DNA from: DATFWC01 sp963777755
GTDB taxonomy: Bacteria; Pseudomonadota; Alphaproteobacteria; Rhizobiales; Xanthobacteraceae
Reading direction: 5' to 3'
Assembly (NCBI GenBank): GCA_963777755.1
Contig: CAVZSC010000034.1
Location: forward strand, 434,001-498,000
Length of the DNA: 64,000 nucleotides
Made by a program: the position numbers and the translations under genes. Each line of letters starts with the position of its first letter. Positions within the stretch are counted from its first letter, which is position 1. Shown here piece after piece: positions 41,494-50,426 of the stretch. The notes beneath the pieces are model-generated. The model had not been told where the DNA came from. It searched no databases and saw only the letters and a list, made by a program, of their open reading frames with translations.

Positions 41494-41679
41494 ATGTCCA
41501 TGCAATCGCATCTTTCGGAACTGGAACGACGGCATCGGGCGCTCGAGGATGAAATTGCCGAGGCGCTCGCCCACCCGTCGACCGACGACCTGAAGATCGC
41601 GGAACTGAAACGGAAGAAGCTGCAGGTAAAGGACGAGATCACGCGCTTGCGTCAGGAAGTCAGCACCAGCGTGCACTGA
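41494..41679 (+). CDS. YdcH-like (DUF465) small protein
   Basis: A 61-residue protein with HLSELERRHRALEDEIAEAL and IAELKRKKLQVKDEITRLRQ; the same family as the gene at 41072. Head-to-head pairs of such genes are common in alphaproteobacteria. GAGGAG lies ahead of the ATG. A strong terminator follows. Confidence 0.9.
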   Translation: MSMQSHLSELERRHRALEDEIAEALAHPSTDDLKIAELKRKKLQVKDEITRLRQEVSTSVH

Positions 41680-41721
41680 CGGGCCCGATCCTTTATTGTT
41701 TGTGAGATTAGGCTAGTCTGA

Positions 41722-41756
41722 CCCGCCGGCCTCGCTCCGGAGCCGGCGGGTTTTTT
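41722..41756 (+). terminator. Rho-independent terminator
   Basis: CCCGCCGGC (41722-41730) pairs with GCCGGCGGG (41742-41750), followed by six T. It ends the YdcH transcript. Confidence 0.9.
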
Positions 41757-41810
41757 CATTTCGGATGGCCTTGTCGGGCCAAAAGACCGCAAGAAAAGGG
41801 AGGACCAGAC

Positions 41811-42782
41811 GTGCGGACGTCGACCTCATTCGTGCTCGCTGTTGTTGCCGCCGTGCTGGCCGCTGTCCCGGCTTCGGCGCAGACCTACCCGTCGCGCACC
41901 GTCACGCTGGTCGTGCCGTACCCGCCGAGCGGCGGCGTCGATACATTGGCGCGCGTCGCGGCGGAAAAGCTGACGGCCGCGCTCGGCCAGCAGGTGATCG
42001 TCGACAACCGTCCCGGCGGCTCCGGCCTGGTCGGCACGCGCGCCTTCATCCGCAGCGCGCCCGACGGCTACACGCTGTTCCTCGGCCACACCGGCTCGCT
42101 CTCGATCAACCCGAGCCTCTACGCCAATGCCGGGTTCGACCCGCGCAAGGATTTCGCGCCGATCGGACTGATCGCCTCGATGCCGGTCGCGCTGCTGGCG
42201 CATCCGTCGTTCCCGGCAAAGACGATGACCGACGTGGTGGCGATCGCCCGGCAGGAAGGCGGTAAGCTCAACATCGGCACTTCGGCGGTGGGAACGGGCG
42301 GCTATCTCTCGGCCGAGCTGTTCAAGTCGATCACCGGCACGGACGCGACCATCATCCCGTACAAAGGCACCGGGCAGGTGATGAACGACCTGCTCGGCGG
42401 GCACGTGAAGATCGCCTTCGGCGTGCTGCCGCCGGCGCTCGGCAATCTGCAGGCCGGCACGCTGCGCGCCATCGCGGTGCTGAGCCCGACGCGCTCGAGC
42501 CTGTTGCCCGACGTGCCGACCTCCATCGAGTCGGGCCTGCCGGGATTCGAATCCGTGCTGCATTACGGCCTGCTCGCGCCGGCCGGCACGCCGCGTGGAA
42601 TCATCGATCGCCTCAACAAGGAGCTGCGCGCGGTCGTCGAAAGCGACGAGGTGAAAAAGCGCATCCACTCGGAAGGCGGCGACCCGCTCACCTCGACACC
42701 GGACGAATACGCCGTAGACATCGACCGCGAAGAGACCAAGTGGGCCACACTGATCAGGAAGCTCAACCTGAAGGTCGACTGA
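41811..42782 (+). CDS. Bug/TctC-family solute receptor
   Basis: A 323-residue exported receptor. GTG start with GGGAGGAC upstream, signal ending PASAQTYPS. The family motifs are VTLVVPYPPSGGVDTLARV, the DNRPGGSGLVGTRA segment, IIPYKGTGQVMNDLLGGHV and LLPDVPTSIESGLPGFES. It is a standard Bug protein. The ligand is unknown. It is followed by the convergent PadR gene, so no permease is linked. Confidence 0.9.
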   Translation: MRTSTSFVLAVVAAVLAAVPASAQTYPSRTVTLVVPYPPSGGVDTLARVAAEKLTAALGQQVIVDNRPGGSGLVGTRAFIRSAPDGYTLFLGHTGSLSINPSLYANAGFDPRKDFAPIGLIASMPVALLAHPSFPAKTMTDVVAIARQEGGKLNIGTSAVGTGGYLSAELFKSITGTDATIIPYKGTGQVMNDLLGGHVKIAFGVLPPALGNLQAGTLRAIAVLSPTRSSLLPDVPTSIESGLPGFESVLHYGLLAPAGTPRGIIDRLNKELRAVVESDEVKKRIHSEGGDPLTSTPDEYAVDIDREETKWATLIRKLNLKVD

Positions 42783-42788
42783 AGCCCC

Positions 42789-43406
42789 TCACGCGCGGCG
42801 CAGCTCCTGCGCGGCGCGCGCCAGCACGTCGACCACCTTGGCTTCCGCTTCCGCGTCTTTTTCCAGGCGCTCGGCCGCGACCGCGCGCAGATTGTCGAGC
42901 GCGGCGCGCACCAGCCGCGGCAGCCCGTTGCGCTCGCCCTCGTCGGCGCCGAAGCGGCGGCGCATGCGCGAGACCTTCTCGCCCCATTCGGTGAGCCGCT
43001 CGAGCACCGCATCGACGAAGCCGCGGTTCTCCTCGAGATAGGCGCGTCCCTCGGCGGTGATCGTGTAGAGCTTCTTGGCGCCTTCGCTCTGGGCGGTGAC
43101 GTAGCCGGCTTCCTCCAGGAACGTCAACGTCGGATAGACGATTCCCGGGCTCGGCGAATACCAGCCGGCGGTCTTGTCCTCGAGCACCTTGATGATCTCG
43201 TAGCCGTGGCGTGGCTGCTCGGCGATCAGGGCGAGCGCGATCAGCCGCAGGTCGCCGCTCGCCAGCATGCGTCCGGCGCGGATCATGTCGCCGCCGCCCA
43301 TGCCGTGCCGGCCGCCGAAGCCGAAATCGCCGCCGTGCCGGCGCCAGCCGCGTCCGCCCGCCCACTGCGCGTCTTCATGCGATCCGCAACGTCTCATTCC
43401 AAACAT
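42789..43406 (-). CDS. PadR-family transcriptional regulator
   Basis: The product is 205 residues. The N-terminus (about 1-55) is Gly/His/Met-rich (FGFGGRHGMGGGDM). The PadR winged helix starts at about residue 60: LRLIALALIAEQPRHGYEII, PSPGIVYPTLTFLEEAGYVT and KKLYTITAEGRAYLEEN. A C-terminal dimerisation helix follows. The ATG at 43406 has AAGGAGGA upstream. Two identical AAGATATATCTT palindromes lie in its promoter, so autoregulation is very likely. Confidence 0.9.
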   Translation of the reverse strand: MFGMRRCGSHEDAQWAGGRGWRRHGGDFGFGGRHGMGGGDMIRAGRMLASGDLRLIALALIAEQPRHGYEIIKVLEDKTAGWYSPSPGIVYPTLTFLEEAGYVTAQSEGAKKLYTITAEGRAYLEENRGFVDAVLERLTEWGEKVSRMRRRFGADEGERNGLPRLVRAALDNLRAVAAERLEKDAEAEAKVVDVLARAAQELRRA

Positions 43407-43422
43407 GTCATCCTCCTTCGAT

Positions 43423-43434
43423 AAGATATATCTT
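43423..43434. promoter_or_regulatory. PadR-type operator 1 (AAGATATATCTT)
   Basis: Perfect 12-base AT-rich palindrome 17 bases upstream of the padR-like start codon; expected operator of the regulator. Confidence 0.75.
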
Positions 43435-43461
43435 AAGATAGCTCTCCATGTGATGTAGCAC

Positions 43462-43473
43462 AAGATATATCTT
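43462..43473. promoter_or_regulatory. PadR-type operator 2 (AAGATATATCTT)
   Basis: Second identical palindrome, 39 bases from the first, about four helical turns. Confidence 0.75.
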
Positions 43474-43539
43474 ATGCCTGTGACGAGTTTTCCCTCCGGC
43501 CACGCCTTCTGTGAAAGAAAAATATTATAGATCAGTACT

Positions 43540-44571
43540 TTAGCGCGGCGGCTCTTGCGCCTTGGCGACGAACACGTCGGTGTAGGCCGCGCTCACGTCG
43601 ATCCGCGTGCTGGCCACCTGGGTGTCGAATTCCTTGAGCACCGCGTAGGCGGTCTCGGCGCCCTCGCGGCTGAAGCGGCCGTCGGCCGAATACATCGGCA
43701 GACTGCTCTTGATCGACTGCGCGTACAGCGCCTTGTCGCCGAGCGCATACTCCTCCGGCATGACGGCGGCGATCTCGTCCGCCGAATGGGTCTGCATCCA
43801 TTTGAGGCCGCGCACGAAGGCGTTGGCCAAGGCCTGCACGGTGCGCGGGTTCTTCTCGATGAACGCCGGCGTCGAGTAGAGCGCGGCGGCCGGATAGGTG
43901 CCGCCGAAAATCTGCCGCGTGCCGGCCTCCGTCCGCGTATCGGCGATCACCTTGATCAGGTTCTGGCTCACCAGGAGGCCGATCACCGGATCCACGTTGA
44001 CGATCGCGTCGATCTCGCCGCGGCGTACGGCTGCGACCGCGCTCGCCGAGGCGCCGACGCCGACGAACGAGGCATCGTCGGGCTTCAGGCCGTTGCGCAC
44101 CATGAAATACTGCACCATGAAATGCGTGCCGGAGCCGGGCGCCGTGACGCCGATCTTCATGCCCTTGAGATCCTTCGGGTCGCGGTAGGTCGCCGCCCGC
44201 GCGGCGAGCACCCCGACCACGTAGCCGGGAAACCGTCCGAGCTGCACGAGGCCGACGACCGGCTGGCTCTTCGCCTGCATCTGGATGGTGTGCTCGAACG
44301 ATCCGGTCACCACGTCGGCGCTGCCGCCGATCAGCGCCTGCAGGGCACGCGCGCCGCCGGGAAAGTCGGAGATCTCGACCTCGAGGCCGGCGTCGCGGAA
44401 ATAGCCGAGGCGCTCGACCACGGTGAGCGGAAGATAGAACAGCGCCGGCTTGCCGCCGACCGCGAGACGCACCTTTGCAAGCTCAGGCTTCTCCTGCGCG
44501 CCCGCAGGCGTCGCCGCCATTGACGCGGCGAGTATCAAGCCGAGTGCTGCAAACCAAGCTTTCATCGTCAT
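43540..44571 (-). CDS. ABC transporter substrate-binding protein, NMT1/SsuA type
   Basis: The product is 343 residues with a signal peptide ending ATPAGAQEKPE. The family segments are LFYLPLTVVERLGYFRDAGL, VEISDFPGGARALQALIGGS, ADVVTGSFEHTI and IGVTAPGSGTHFM. Such proteins bind sulfonates, nitrate or pyrimidine-like compounds; the ligand is not determined. No permease or ATPase gene is linked. The ATG overlaps the upstream lyase stop by four bases (ATGA), so the two are translationally coupled. Confidence 0.88.
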   Translation of the reverse strand: MTMKAWFAALGLILAASMAATPAGAQEKPELAKVRLAVGGKPALFYLPLTVVERLGYFRDAGLEVEISDFPGGARALQALIGGSADVVTGSFEHTIQMQAKSQPVVGLVQLGRFPGYVVGVLAARAATYRDPKDLKGMKIGVTAPGSGTHFMVQYFMVRNGLKPDDASFVGVGASASAVAAVRRGEIDAIVNVDPVIGLLVSQNLIKVIADTRTEAGTRQIFGGTYPAAALYSTPAFIEKNPRTVQALANAFVRGLKWMQTHSADEIAAVMPEEYALGDKALYAQSIKSSLPMYSADGRFSREGAETAYAVLKEFDTQVASTRIDVSAAYTDVFVAKAQEPPR

Positions 44572-45485
44572 CCTCCCTTGCCTGAGCGCTCTTCGATCTC
44601 GGCCCAGTGCTTGAAACCGGTGATGTCCTTGAAGGTCTCGAAGTCGACGCCCTCGTTTTCGATCGCCAGCCGGCCGTCCTTCAGATCGACCAGCGCCTTC
44701 TCGATCGTGCGGGCGACGCGGAAGATCAGGGTCGTCGGATAGGCCACCATGGCGAAGCCGAGCCTAAAGAGATCGTCGGGCGCAAGCAGCGGCGTGCGCC
44801 CGCCTTCCAGCATGTTGGCGAGCTGGGGAACGCCGGCGAACGCGCGCCCGATGCGGGCAAGCTCGTCGACGCTCTGCGGCGCCTCGATGAACACGCCGTC
44901 GGCGCCGGCCGCAAGGTAGCGCTCGCTGCGCCGCAGCGCCTCGTCGAGCCCGTGGGTTGCGCGCGCGTCGGTGCGGGCGATGAGGAAGAGATCGCGTCGC
45001 GCCGCCGCCGCGGCGCGAATCTTGGCCACCATGAGATCGGCATCGACGACGTCCTTGCCGGCCATGTGACCGCAACGCTTGGGCGCGCGCTGGTCCTCGA
45101 TGAACAGGGCCGACGCGCCCATCTGCTCGTAGCCCGCGACGGTGCGCGCGACGTTCTTGACGTCGCCGTAGCCGTCGTCGCCATCGACCAGCACCGGCAG
45201 CGCGCTCGCCGCCATGATGTCGCGCATGCCGGCGCTCATCTCGCCATAGGCGACAAGGCCGATGTCGGGCAGCGCGTGGCGCGCGCCCACCAGCGGAAAG
45301 CCGCCGATCGAATAGGCGGAGAAGCCGGCCCGCTCGATCAGCCGCGCGCTCAGCGCGTCGTGCGCGCACGGCAGCAGCAGCGGCTCGCCGCGTGCCAGCA
45401 AGTCTCGCCAGGTGGGGCGAGCAGACCGTGATGATGCAACCACGCCTACACCTCGTGATGGAGCGGCCGGGCCGTTTGCCGGCAT
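44568..45485 (-). CDS. Isocitrate lyase/PEP mutase-family protein
   Basis: A 305-residue enzyme of the PEP mutase superfamily. VDGDDGYGDVKNVARTVAGY holds Mg-binding residues, and IEDQRAPKRCGHMAGKDVVD matches the K-[KR]-CGH catalytic loop. The later TDARATHGLDEALRRSERY and FIEAPQSVDELARI are also typical. Members are C-C lyases such as methylisocitrate or dimethylmalate lyase, or oxaloacetate hydrolases. The substrate is not resolved. The start could be ATG 45485 or 45509. It is coupled to the binding protein at 43540, which suggests uptake and cleavage of one compound. Confidence 0.85.
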   Translation of the reverse strand: MPANGPAAPSRGVGVVASSRSARPTWRDLLARGEPLLLPCAHDALSARLIERAGFSAYSIGGFPLVGARHALPDIGLVAYGEMSAGMRDIMAASALPVLVDGDDGYGDVKNVARTVAGYEQMGASALFIEDQRAPKRCGHMAGKDVVDADLMVAKIRAAAAARRDLFLIARTDARATHGLDEALRRSERYLAAGADGVFIEAPQSVDELARIGRAFAGVPQLANMLEGGRTPLLAPDDLFRLGFAMVAYPTTLIFRVARTIEKALVDLKDGRLAIENEGVDFETFKDITGFKHWAEIEERSGKGG

Positions 45486-45574
45486 TGTAGCAGGTTCGGC
45501 GTCGTGCATGATGCTGGCACGGGATTTGCTGCCAGTGTCAGGCTGATGCACGCCGACGCCTGAGGGGACCGATC

Positions 45575-46543
45575 ATGCCGATAGTGTTTCGCCGTGCCTG
45601 TGCCTTGCTGATTGTCGTCGTCATGGCTTGTGCGGTCGCGCGACCAGTCGCGGCGCAGACGCCGCCGACGCTGACCTTCGTGGTCTCGTTCGCCGCCGGC
45701 GGGGTTGCCGACGTGATCGCGCGCCTGGTGGCGCAGAAGCTGACCGAGCGGACGGGGCAGAAGGTCGTGGTGGAGAACCGCGCCGGCGCCGGCGGAAACC
45801 TGGCGGCGCGGCTGGTGAGCACCGCGATGGCCGACGGCAACACGATCCTGGCGACCACGACGGCGCTCGCGGTCAACGCCACCGCCTCGCGCAACAAGGG
45901 CTATGCGACCGAGGACCTGCGCACCATCGCCATCGTGGCGTCGAGCCCCGACGTCGTCGCGGTGCATCCGAGCAGCAGCGTCAAGGACCTGCGCGACCTC
46001 ATCAGCAAGACCGGGGACAAAGGCCTCACCTTCGGCACGCCCGGGCTCGGCACCAGCCCGTATATCGCAGCGGAATATTTTTATCGCGACGTGGCCAAGG
46101 TCAAGGCGGTGCATGTTCCGTTCGCCGGCGGCGCGCCGGCGGTCGCGGCGGCGATCGGCAACCACGTGGACGTGATCAACGTGTCGCTCGCGACCGCAGC
46201 CTCGCAGATCGAGCAGGGGCTGTTGCGCGGCATCGGGGTTGCGAGCTCGACCCGTAGCGCCGCAGTGCCCAATGTCCCGACGTATGGCGAGAACGGCTTC
46301 CGTGACTTCCATTCGGCGACGTTCGTCGGCTTTTTCGCCCCTGACAAGACGCCGGACGCGGTGGTCACCAGGCTGCACGCGCAGATCAACGACATCCTGA
46401 AAGACCCCGAGGCGCAGCAGAAGCTCAAGACGCTGGGCTTCGACGCGATCACCAAGACGCACGCCGAGGCGGTCGACCATTTCCGCGGCGAGGTCGCCAC
46501 CTGGGAGAAGATGTCCAAGGCGATCGGCTATTCGACCGATTGA
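45575..46543 (+). CDS. Bug/TctC-family solute receptor
   Basis: A 322-residue exported receptor. Signal MPIVFRRACALLIVVVMACA to PVAAQ, then LTFVVSFAAGGVADVIARLV, ENRAGAGGNLAARLV, VHVPFAGGAPAVAAAIGNHV and VPNVPTYGENG. A clear Bug protein. It is divergent from the lyase operon and convergent with a second receptor, with one base between the stops. Confidence 0.9.
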   Translation: MPIVFRRACALLIVVVMACAVARPVAAQTPPTLTFVVSFAAGGVADVIARLVAQKLTERTGQKVVVENRAGAGGNLAARLVSTAMADGNTILATTTALAVNATASRNKGYATEDLRTIAIVASSPDVVAVHPSSSVKDLRDLISKTGDKGLTFGTPGLGTSPYIAAEYFYRDVAKVKAVHVPFAGGAPAVAAAIGNHVDVINVSLATAASQIEQGLLRGIGVASSTRSAAVPNVPTYGENGFRDFHSATFVGFFAPDKTPDAVVTRLHAQINDILKDPEAQQKLKTLGFDAITKTHAEAVDHFRGEVATWEKMSKAIGYSTD

Positions 46544-46544
46544 G

Positions 46545-47576
46545 CTACTGCCGGATCGCCTGGCGGGCGCGCTCGACGATCTCCTTCGGGGTTGCGTAGA
46601 GCTTCGCCACCAGCTCCTGCACCTTGGTGCCCGACAGTGGCGCGATGTCGAGACGCAGCTTCTCGGCGTCCTCGATGAGCTGCGGGTCGCGCATCGCCGC
46701 GTCGAACGCGGTGCGCAGCGCATTCAGCGCCTCGGGAGCGGTGCCGGGCGGCGCGATATACGAGCGCTGGAACACGGTCTGGCTCACCACGAGCTCCACG
46801 GCTTTGCGGTCGTCCTCGTTCCTGAGGTATTTCCACACGGTCGGAACGCCCATGCGGGTCAATTCCGGATGCGGCTCCAGGCTGACCTGCAGCAGCACGT
46901 TGACCTTGTTGTCGCGCAGCCAGTCGGGCCGCTGCGACTTGAAGCTCGACCAGTCCCAGCCGCACACGCCGTCGATCTCGCCGCGCTCCATGGCGAGGCC
47001 CATCTCGTTGGTCCCGCGATAGCCGCTCACCACGTCGTATTTCGCGCCCGACGTTTTCTTGTGCAGATAGCCGTATTCCTGCGTGGAATCGTTGGTGGAG
47101 ACGCCGCCGAACGCCGCCTTGTGAATGAGCGCATCGTCGAACGTGGCGATCTTCGAGCCTTTGAGCGTCACGCACACGCGCGTGCCGCTGTTGGCGGTGC
47201 CGACATAGAGGACCTTGGTGGGATCGAACAGCGCGTCGGTGCGCTCGTCGAGCAGCCCGCCCATGATGGCGCCCGGCATGATTCCGGCGATCGCGGTGCC
47301 GTCCTTGGGTGCGATCGTCTGGATGAACTGCGCCGCCTTGGCGCTGCCGGCGCCCGGCATGTTCTTCACCACGATGGTGGGATTGCCGGGAATGTGCCGC
47401 CCGAAGTGGCGACCGACGAGGCGCCCATAGATGTCGTAGCCGCCGCCGGGCGGCGCGCCGACCAGGAGGTCGATCGACTTGCCGGCGTAGTAGTCGGCGG
47501 CGCACGCCGGCATCGCGGCAGCGAACGCGACCGAAAGGGCCAGAAGCGCGCCGAGTGCATTTCGTCGGGACGACAT
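46545..47576 (-). CDS. TctC-like solute receptor
   Basis: The product is 343 residues with a signal ending PACAADYYA. It shows IDLLVGAPPGGGYDIYGRLV and IVVKNMPGAGSAKAAQFIQT, the Bug-like ligand loops, but the rest is divergent (GAIMGGLLDERTDALFDPTK). It belongs to the long-branch relatives of TctC, common next to catabolic genes in rhizobia. The ATG at 47576 gives a normal signal peptide. It is divergent from the GMC gene. Confidence 0.82.
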   Translation of the reverse strand: MSSRRNALGALLALSVAFAAAMPACAADYYAGKSIDLLVGAPPGGGYDIYGRLVGRHFGRHIPGNPTIVVKNMPGAGSAKAAQFIQTIAPKDGTAIAGIMPGAIMGGLLDERTDALFDPTKVLYVGTANSGTRVCVTLKGSKIATFDDALIHKAAFGGVSTNDSTQEYGYLHKKTSGAKYDVVSGYRGTNEMGLAMERGEIDGVCGWDWSSFKSQRPDWLRDNKVNVLLQVSLEPHPELTRMGVPTVWKYLRNEDDRKAVELVVSQTVFQRSYIAPPGTAPEALNALRTAFDAAMRDPQLIEDAEKLRLDIAPLSGTKVQELVAKLYATPKEIVERARQAIRQ

Positions 47577-47718
47577 CGAGATCTCCGCCCAGCACATCCA
47601 TTCAGGCACAGTGAAAGCTAAGGCATCGCGGTGATGTGGGCAATTGTCTTCCGTCCTCTTTGGTGCCAGCTTGTCGTCCAAATCAGCCGATCGAAGCACG
47701 AGACGTCAGGGGAAACGG

Positions 47719-49383
47719 GTGAGGGAAGCTTCGCAGACGTTCGACTATATCATCGTCGGCGCCGGCAGCGCCGGCTGCGTGCTCGCCAACCGGCTGACCG
47801 CGTCGGGGCGCCATCGCGTCCTGCTCCTTGAGGCCGGCGGCGCCGACCGCAACATCTGGATCCACATCCCGCTCGGCTACGGCAAGCTGTTCACCAATGC
47901 GAAATACAATTGGCTTTATGCGACGGAGCCGGAGCCCGAGCTCAACGGCCGGCGCGTGGTGCAGCCGCGCGGAAAAGTGCTGGGCGGCTCGAGCTCGATC
48001 AATGGCCTCCTCTACATCCGCGGCCAGGCGGAGGACTACGACTATTGGCGCCAGCGCGGCAACGCCGGCTGGAGCTTCGCCGACGTGCTTCCCTACTTTC
48101 GTCGCGCCGAGGATCAGGAGCGCGGCGGAGACGACCTGCACGGCGCCGGCGGACCGCTAGCGGTGTCCGACGTGCGCGAGCCGCATCCGCTGTGCGATGC
48201 GTTCCTCGCAGCCGTCGGCCAGGCCGGCCTGCCGCTCAACGAGGATTTCAACGGGCCCACGCAGGAAGGCGGCGGCTACTACCAGATGACGGCGCGTAAC
48301 GGCCGCCGCTGGTCGACCGCGGTCGGGTACCTGCGGCCGGCGCGGCGGCGGGGAAACCTGACGGTGGTCGCCAACGCGCTGACGACGCGCATCCTGTTCG
48401 ACGGCCGGCGCGCGGTCGGCGTCGAGTATCGGCGCGGAGAAACGACGCATGTGGCGCGCGCGAATGTCGAGGTCATCGTCGCCGGCGGCGCGTTCAACTC
48501 GCCGCAGCTCCTGCAGCTGTCGGGCCTCGGGCCGGCCGAGCACCTGCGATCGCTCGGCATCGATGTCGTCGCCGACATGCCGGGCGTCGGCGCCGACCTG
48601 CAGGACCATCCGCAGGTGCGCATGCAGTATCGCTGCACCGAGCCGATCACCATGAACGACGTCATCAACAGCCGGCGCCATCGCCTCGCCGCGGGCCTGC
48701 GCTACCTCATATGGCGCAGGGGCCTGCTGACGATCGGCGGCGCCTATGCGGGCGGCTTCTTCCGCTCCGACCCGGCGGTCGCGACGCCCGACGTGCAGCT
48801 GCACATGATCATCTTCAGCGCCGACACGGTGGGCGCCGCGCTGCACCCGTTCCCGGGATTCATCGTCTCGGTGTGCGTGCTGCGGCCGCAGAGCCGCGGT
48901 CACGTCCGCATCAAGTCGGCCGACCCGCGCGAAGCGCCGGCGATCCAGCCGCGCTACCTGTCGGCGCCCGAGGATCGCGCCGTGATGGTGCGCGGCATGA
49001 AGCTGTTGCGCCACGTGATGGCGCAGAAGGCGATCCGCCGCTATATCGCCGAGGAGCGCGCGCCCGGCGACCGGTGCCAGAGTGACGACGAGCTCCTCGC
49101 CTTCGCGCGCGAAGTCTGCACCACGGTGTTCCATCCGGTCAGCACCTGCCGGATGGGCAGCGACGTCACCGCGGTGGTCGACGAGCGCCTGCGCGTGCGC
49201 GGCATCGAGCGCCTGCGCGTGGTCGACGGCTCGGTCATGCCGAGCCTCGTCTCCGGCAACACCAACGCGGCAATCGTCATGATCGCCGAGAAGGGCGCCG
49301 ACATGATCCTCGCGGATGCGCAGGCGAACGCGAGCACCGCGAAGGCTGCGGCTACACCACCTTCGCAATCTCGCGCAGCTTGA
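47719..49383 (+). CDS. GMC-family oxidoreductase (choline/alcohol dehydrogenase type)
   Basis: A 554-residue FAD enzyme. FDYIIVGAGSAGCVLANRL is the Rossmann motif. GKVLGGSSSINGLLYIRG is GMC signature 1 and GGAFNSPQLLQLSGLGP signature 2. The catalytic His is in TTVFHPVSTCRMG and the second active-site Asn in SGNTNAAIVMIAEKGA. It oxidises a primary alcohol or polyol; the exact substrate is unknown. GTG 47719 is chosen because AGGGG precedes it and the longer frame overlaps the divergent promoter. The last 12 residues come from a sequence repeated near 50300 and 51990. Confidence 0.9.
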   Translation: MREASQTFDYIIVGAGSAGCVLANRLTASGRHRVLLLEAGGADRNIWIHIPLGYGKLFTNAKYNWLYATEPEPELNGRRVVQPRGKVLGGSSSINGLLYIRGQAEDYDYWRQRGNAGWSFADVLPYFRRAEDQERGGDDLHGAGGPLAVSDVREPHPLCDAFLAAVGQAGLPLNEDFNGPTQEGGGYYQMTARNGRRWSTAVGYLRPARRRGNLTVVANALTTRILFDGRRAVGVEYRRGETTHVARANVEVIVAGGAFNSPQLLQLSGLGPAEHLRSLGIDVVADMPGVGADLQDHPQVRMQYRCTEPITMNDVINSRRHRLAAGLRYLIWRRGLLTIGGAYAGGFFRSDPAVATPDVQLHMIIFSADTVGAALHPFPGFIVSVCVLRPQSRGHVRIKSADPREAPAIQPRYLSAPEDRAVMVRGMKLLRHVMAQKAIRRYIAEERAPGDRCQSDDELLAFAREVCTTVFHPVSTCRMGSDVTAVVDERLRVRGIERLRVVDGSVMPSLVSGNTNAAIVMIAEKGADMILADAQANASTAKAAATPPSQSRAA

Positions 49384-49614
49384 GTCTCCAGATCTCGCCG
49401 CCGAGGCGACGACCGGTATGACGATCGACGGAATCCACCGCACCGTCCTACCGTGCCCGCGGGCGACCGGGCGGCAACCATCCCTTGCGGCGTGTTCCGC
49501 TCTACGCTGAGCCAGACCTTTGGCGGTCCCGCCATTCATGGTAAGCATGACCGGCAACGTCATGGATGATCGCGTGCCTGCGGGAAGCCGGAGGAACTGA
49601 AAAAAGGAGCTCGG

Positions 49615-50217
49615 ATGAAGCGCGCGTTCGATATCGCGGTCTCGTTGCTGGGCTTGCTGCTGTTGTCTCCCATCCTTGCCGTGGCCATGCTGGCGATCCG
49701 TCTGGAGAGCGCGGGATCGCCGATTTTCGCGCAGCAGCGGGTCGGGTACAGGGGCCGGATCTTTACCTGCTACAAGCTGCGGACGATGCGCAAGGGCACG
49801 GCAAATCTGCCGTCGCACCAGACGGACGCATCGGCGGTCACCTCCGTGGGAGCCCGCTTCCGACGCTGGAAGCTGGACGAGATCCCGCAACTCTTCAACG
49901 TTCTGATCGGCCAGATGAGCCTCGTCGGCCCGCGCCCGTGCCTGCCCATGCAGATCGAATTGATCGAGGCGCGTCGACGGCTCGGGGTCTTCGAGATTCA
50001 GCCGGGCATTACCGGGCTCGCTCAGGTGCAGAACGTGGACATGTCGGAGCCGGAGCGGCTCGCGACGATCGACGCCGAGTACTTGCAGACGCGCACTTTC
50101 ATGAAGGATTTGCATCTCATCATGAGCACCATGCGGGGACATGGCGTTGGGGTCGATCAAGCACGGGGTGAAAAGCCGGGAGAGCGGGAGAGCTCCGCGC
50201 TTCGCCAGCCCCGGTGA
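49615..50217 (+). CDS. Bacterial sugar transferase (undecaprenyl-phosphate phosphoglycosyltransferase)
   Basis: A 200-residue WcaJ/PglC-type monotopic phosphoglycosyl transferase. KRAFDIAVSLLGLLLLSPIL is the membrane segment. QQRVGYRGRIFTCYKLRTMR and KLDEIPQLFNVLIGQMSLVG are core motifs, with VGPRPCLP and PGITGLAQVQ. It starts glycan assembly on lipid carrier for polysaccharide synthesis. No other polysaccharide genes are nearby. The last 20 residues are not conserved in character. AAAGGAG precedes the ATG. Confidence 0.9.
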   Translation: MKRAFDIAVSLLGLLLLSPILAVAMLAIRLESAGSPIFAQQRVGYRGRIFTCYKLRTMRKGTANLPSHQTDASAVTSVGARFRRWKLDEIPQLFNVLIGQMSLVGPRPCLPMQIELIEARRRLGVFEIQPGITGLAQVQNVDMSEPERLATIDAEYLQTRTFMKDLHLIMSTMRGHGVGVDQARGEKPGERESSALRQPR

Positions 50218-50223
50218 TCGCCG

Positions 50224-50283
50224 CAGGCGCCGACCAAGTACGAGCTCGCCATCAATCTCAAGGCGGCGAAGGCGCAGGCGAGT
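50224..50283 (+). pseudogene. Remnant of an ABC substrate-binding protein C-terminus
   Basis: The frame reads QAPTKYELAINLKAAKA, matching the PTKFELVINLKTAKAL end of ABC_sub_bind proteins common in Rhizobiales. Only about 20 codons remain, with no start. Confidence 0.5.
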
Positions 50284-50370
50284 GCGCGCGCTGCGGCTCC
50301 GGCGACGGCTACACCGCCTTCGCCATCGCGCCGCTTGAAATTCGTCGCCGAGATCCGCCGCAAAGAGAAA

Positions 50371-50390
50371 GGGGCGGCTGATGCCGCCCC
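50371..50390 (-). terminator. Terminator of RTX paralogue B
   Basis: GGGGCGGC-TGAT-GCCGCCCC hairpin; on the minus strand it is followed by TTTCTCTTTG. Same hairpin after paralogues C and D. Confidence 0.8.
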
Positions 50391-50426
50391 TTCCGTTTCG
50401 CGTAGACTGAGCCGGAGAAAATGTGC

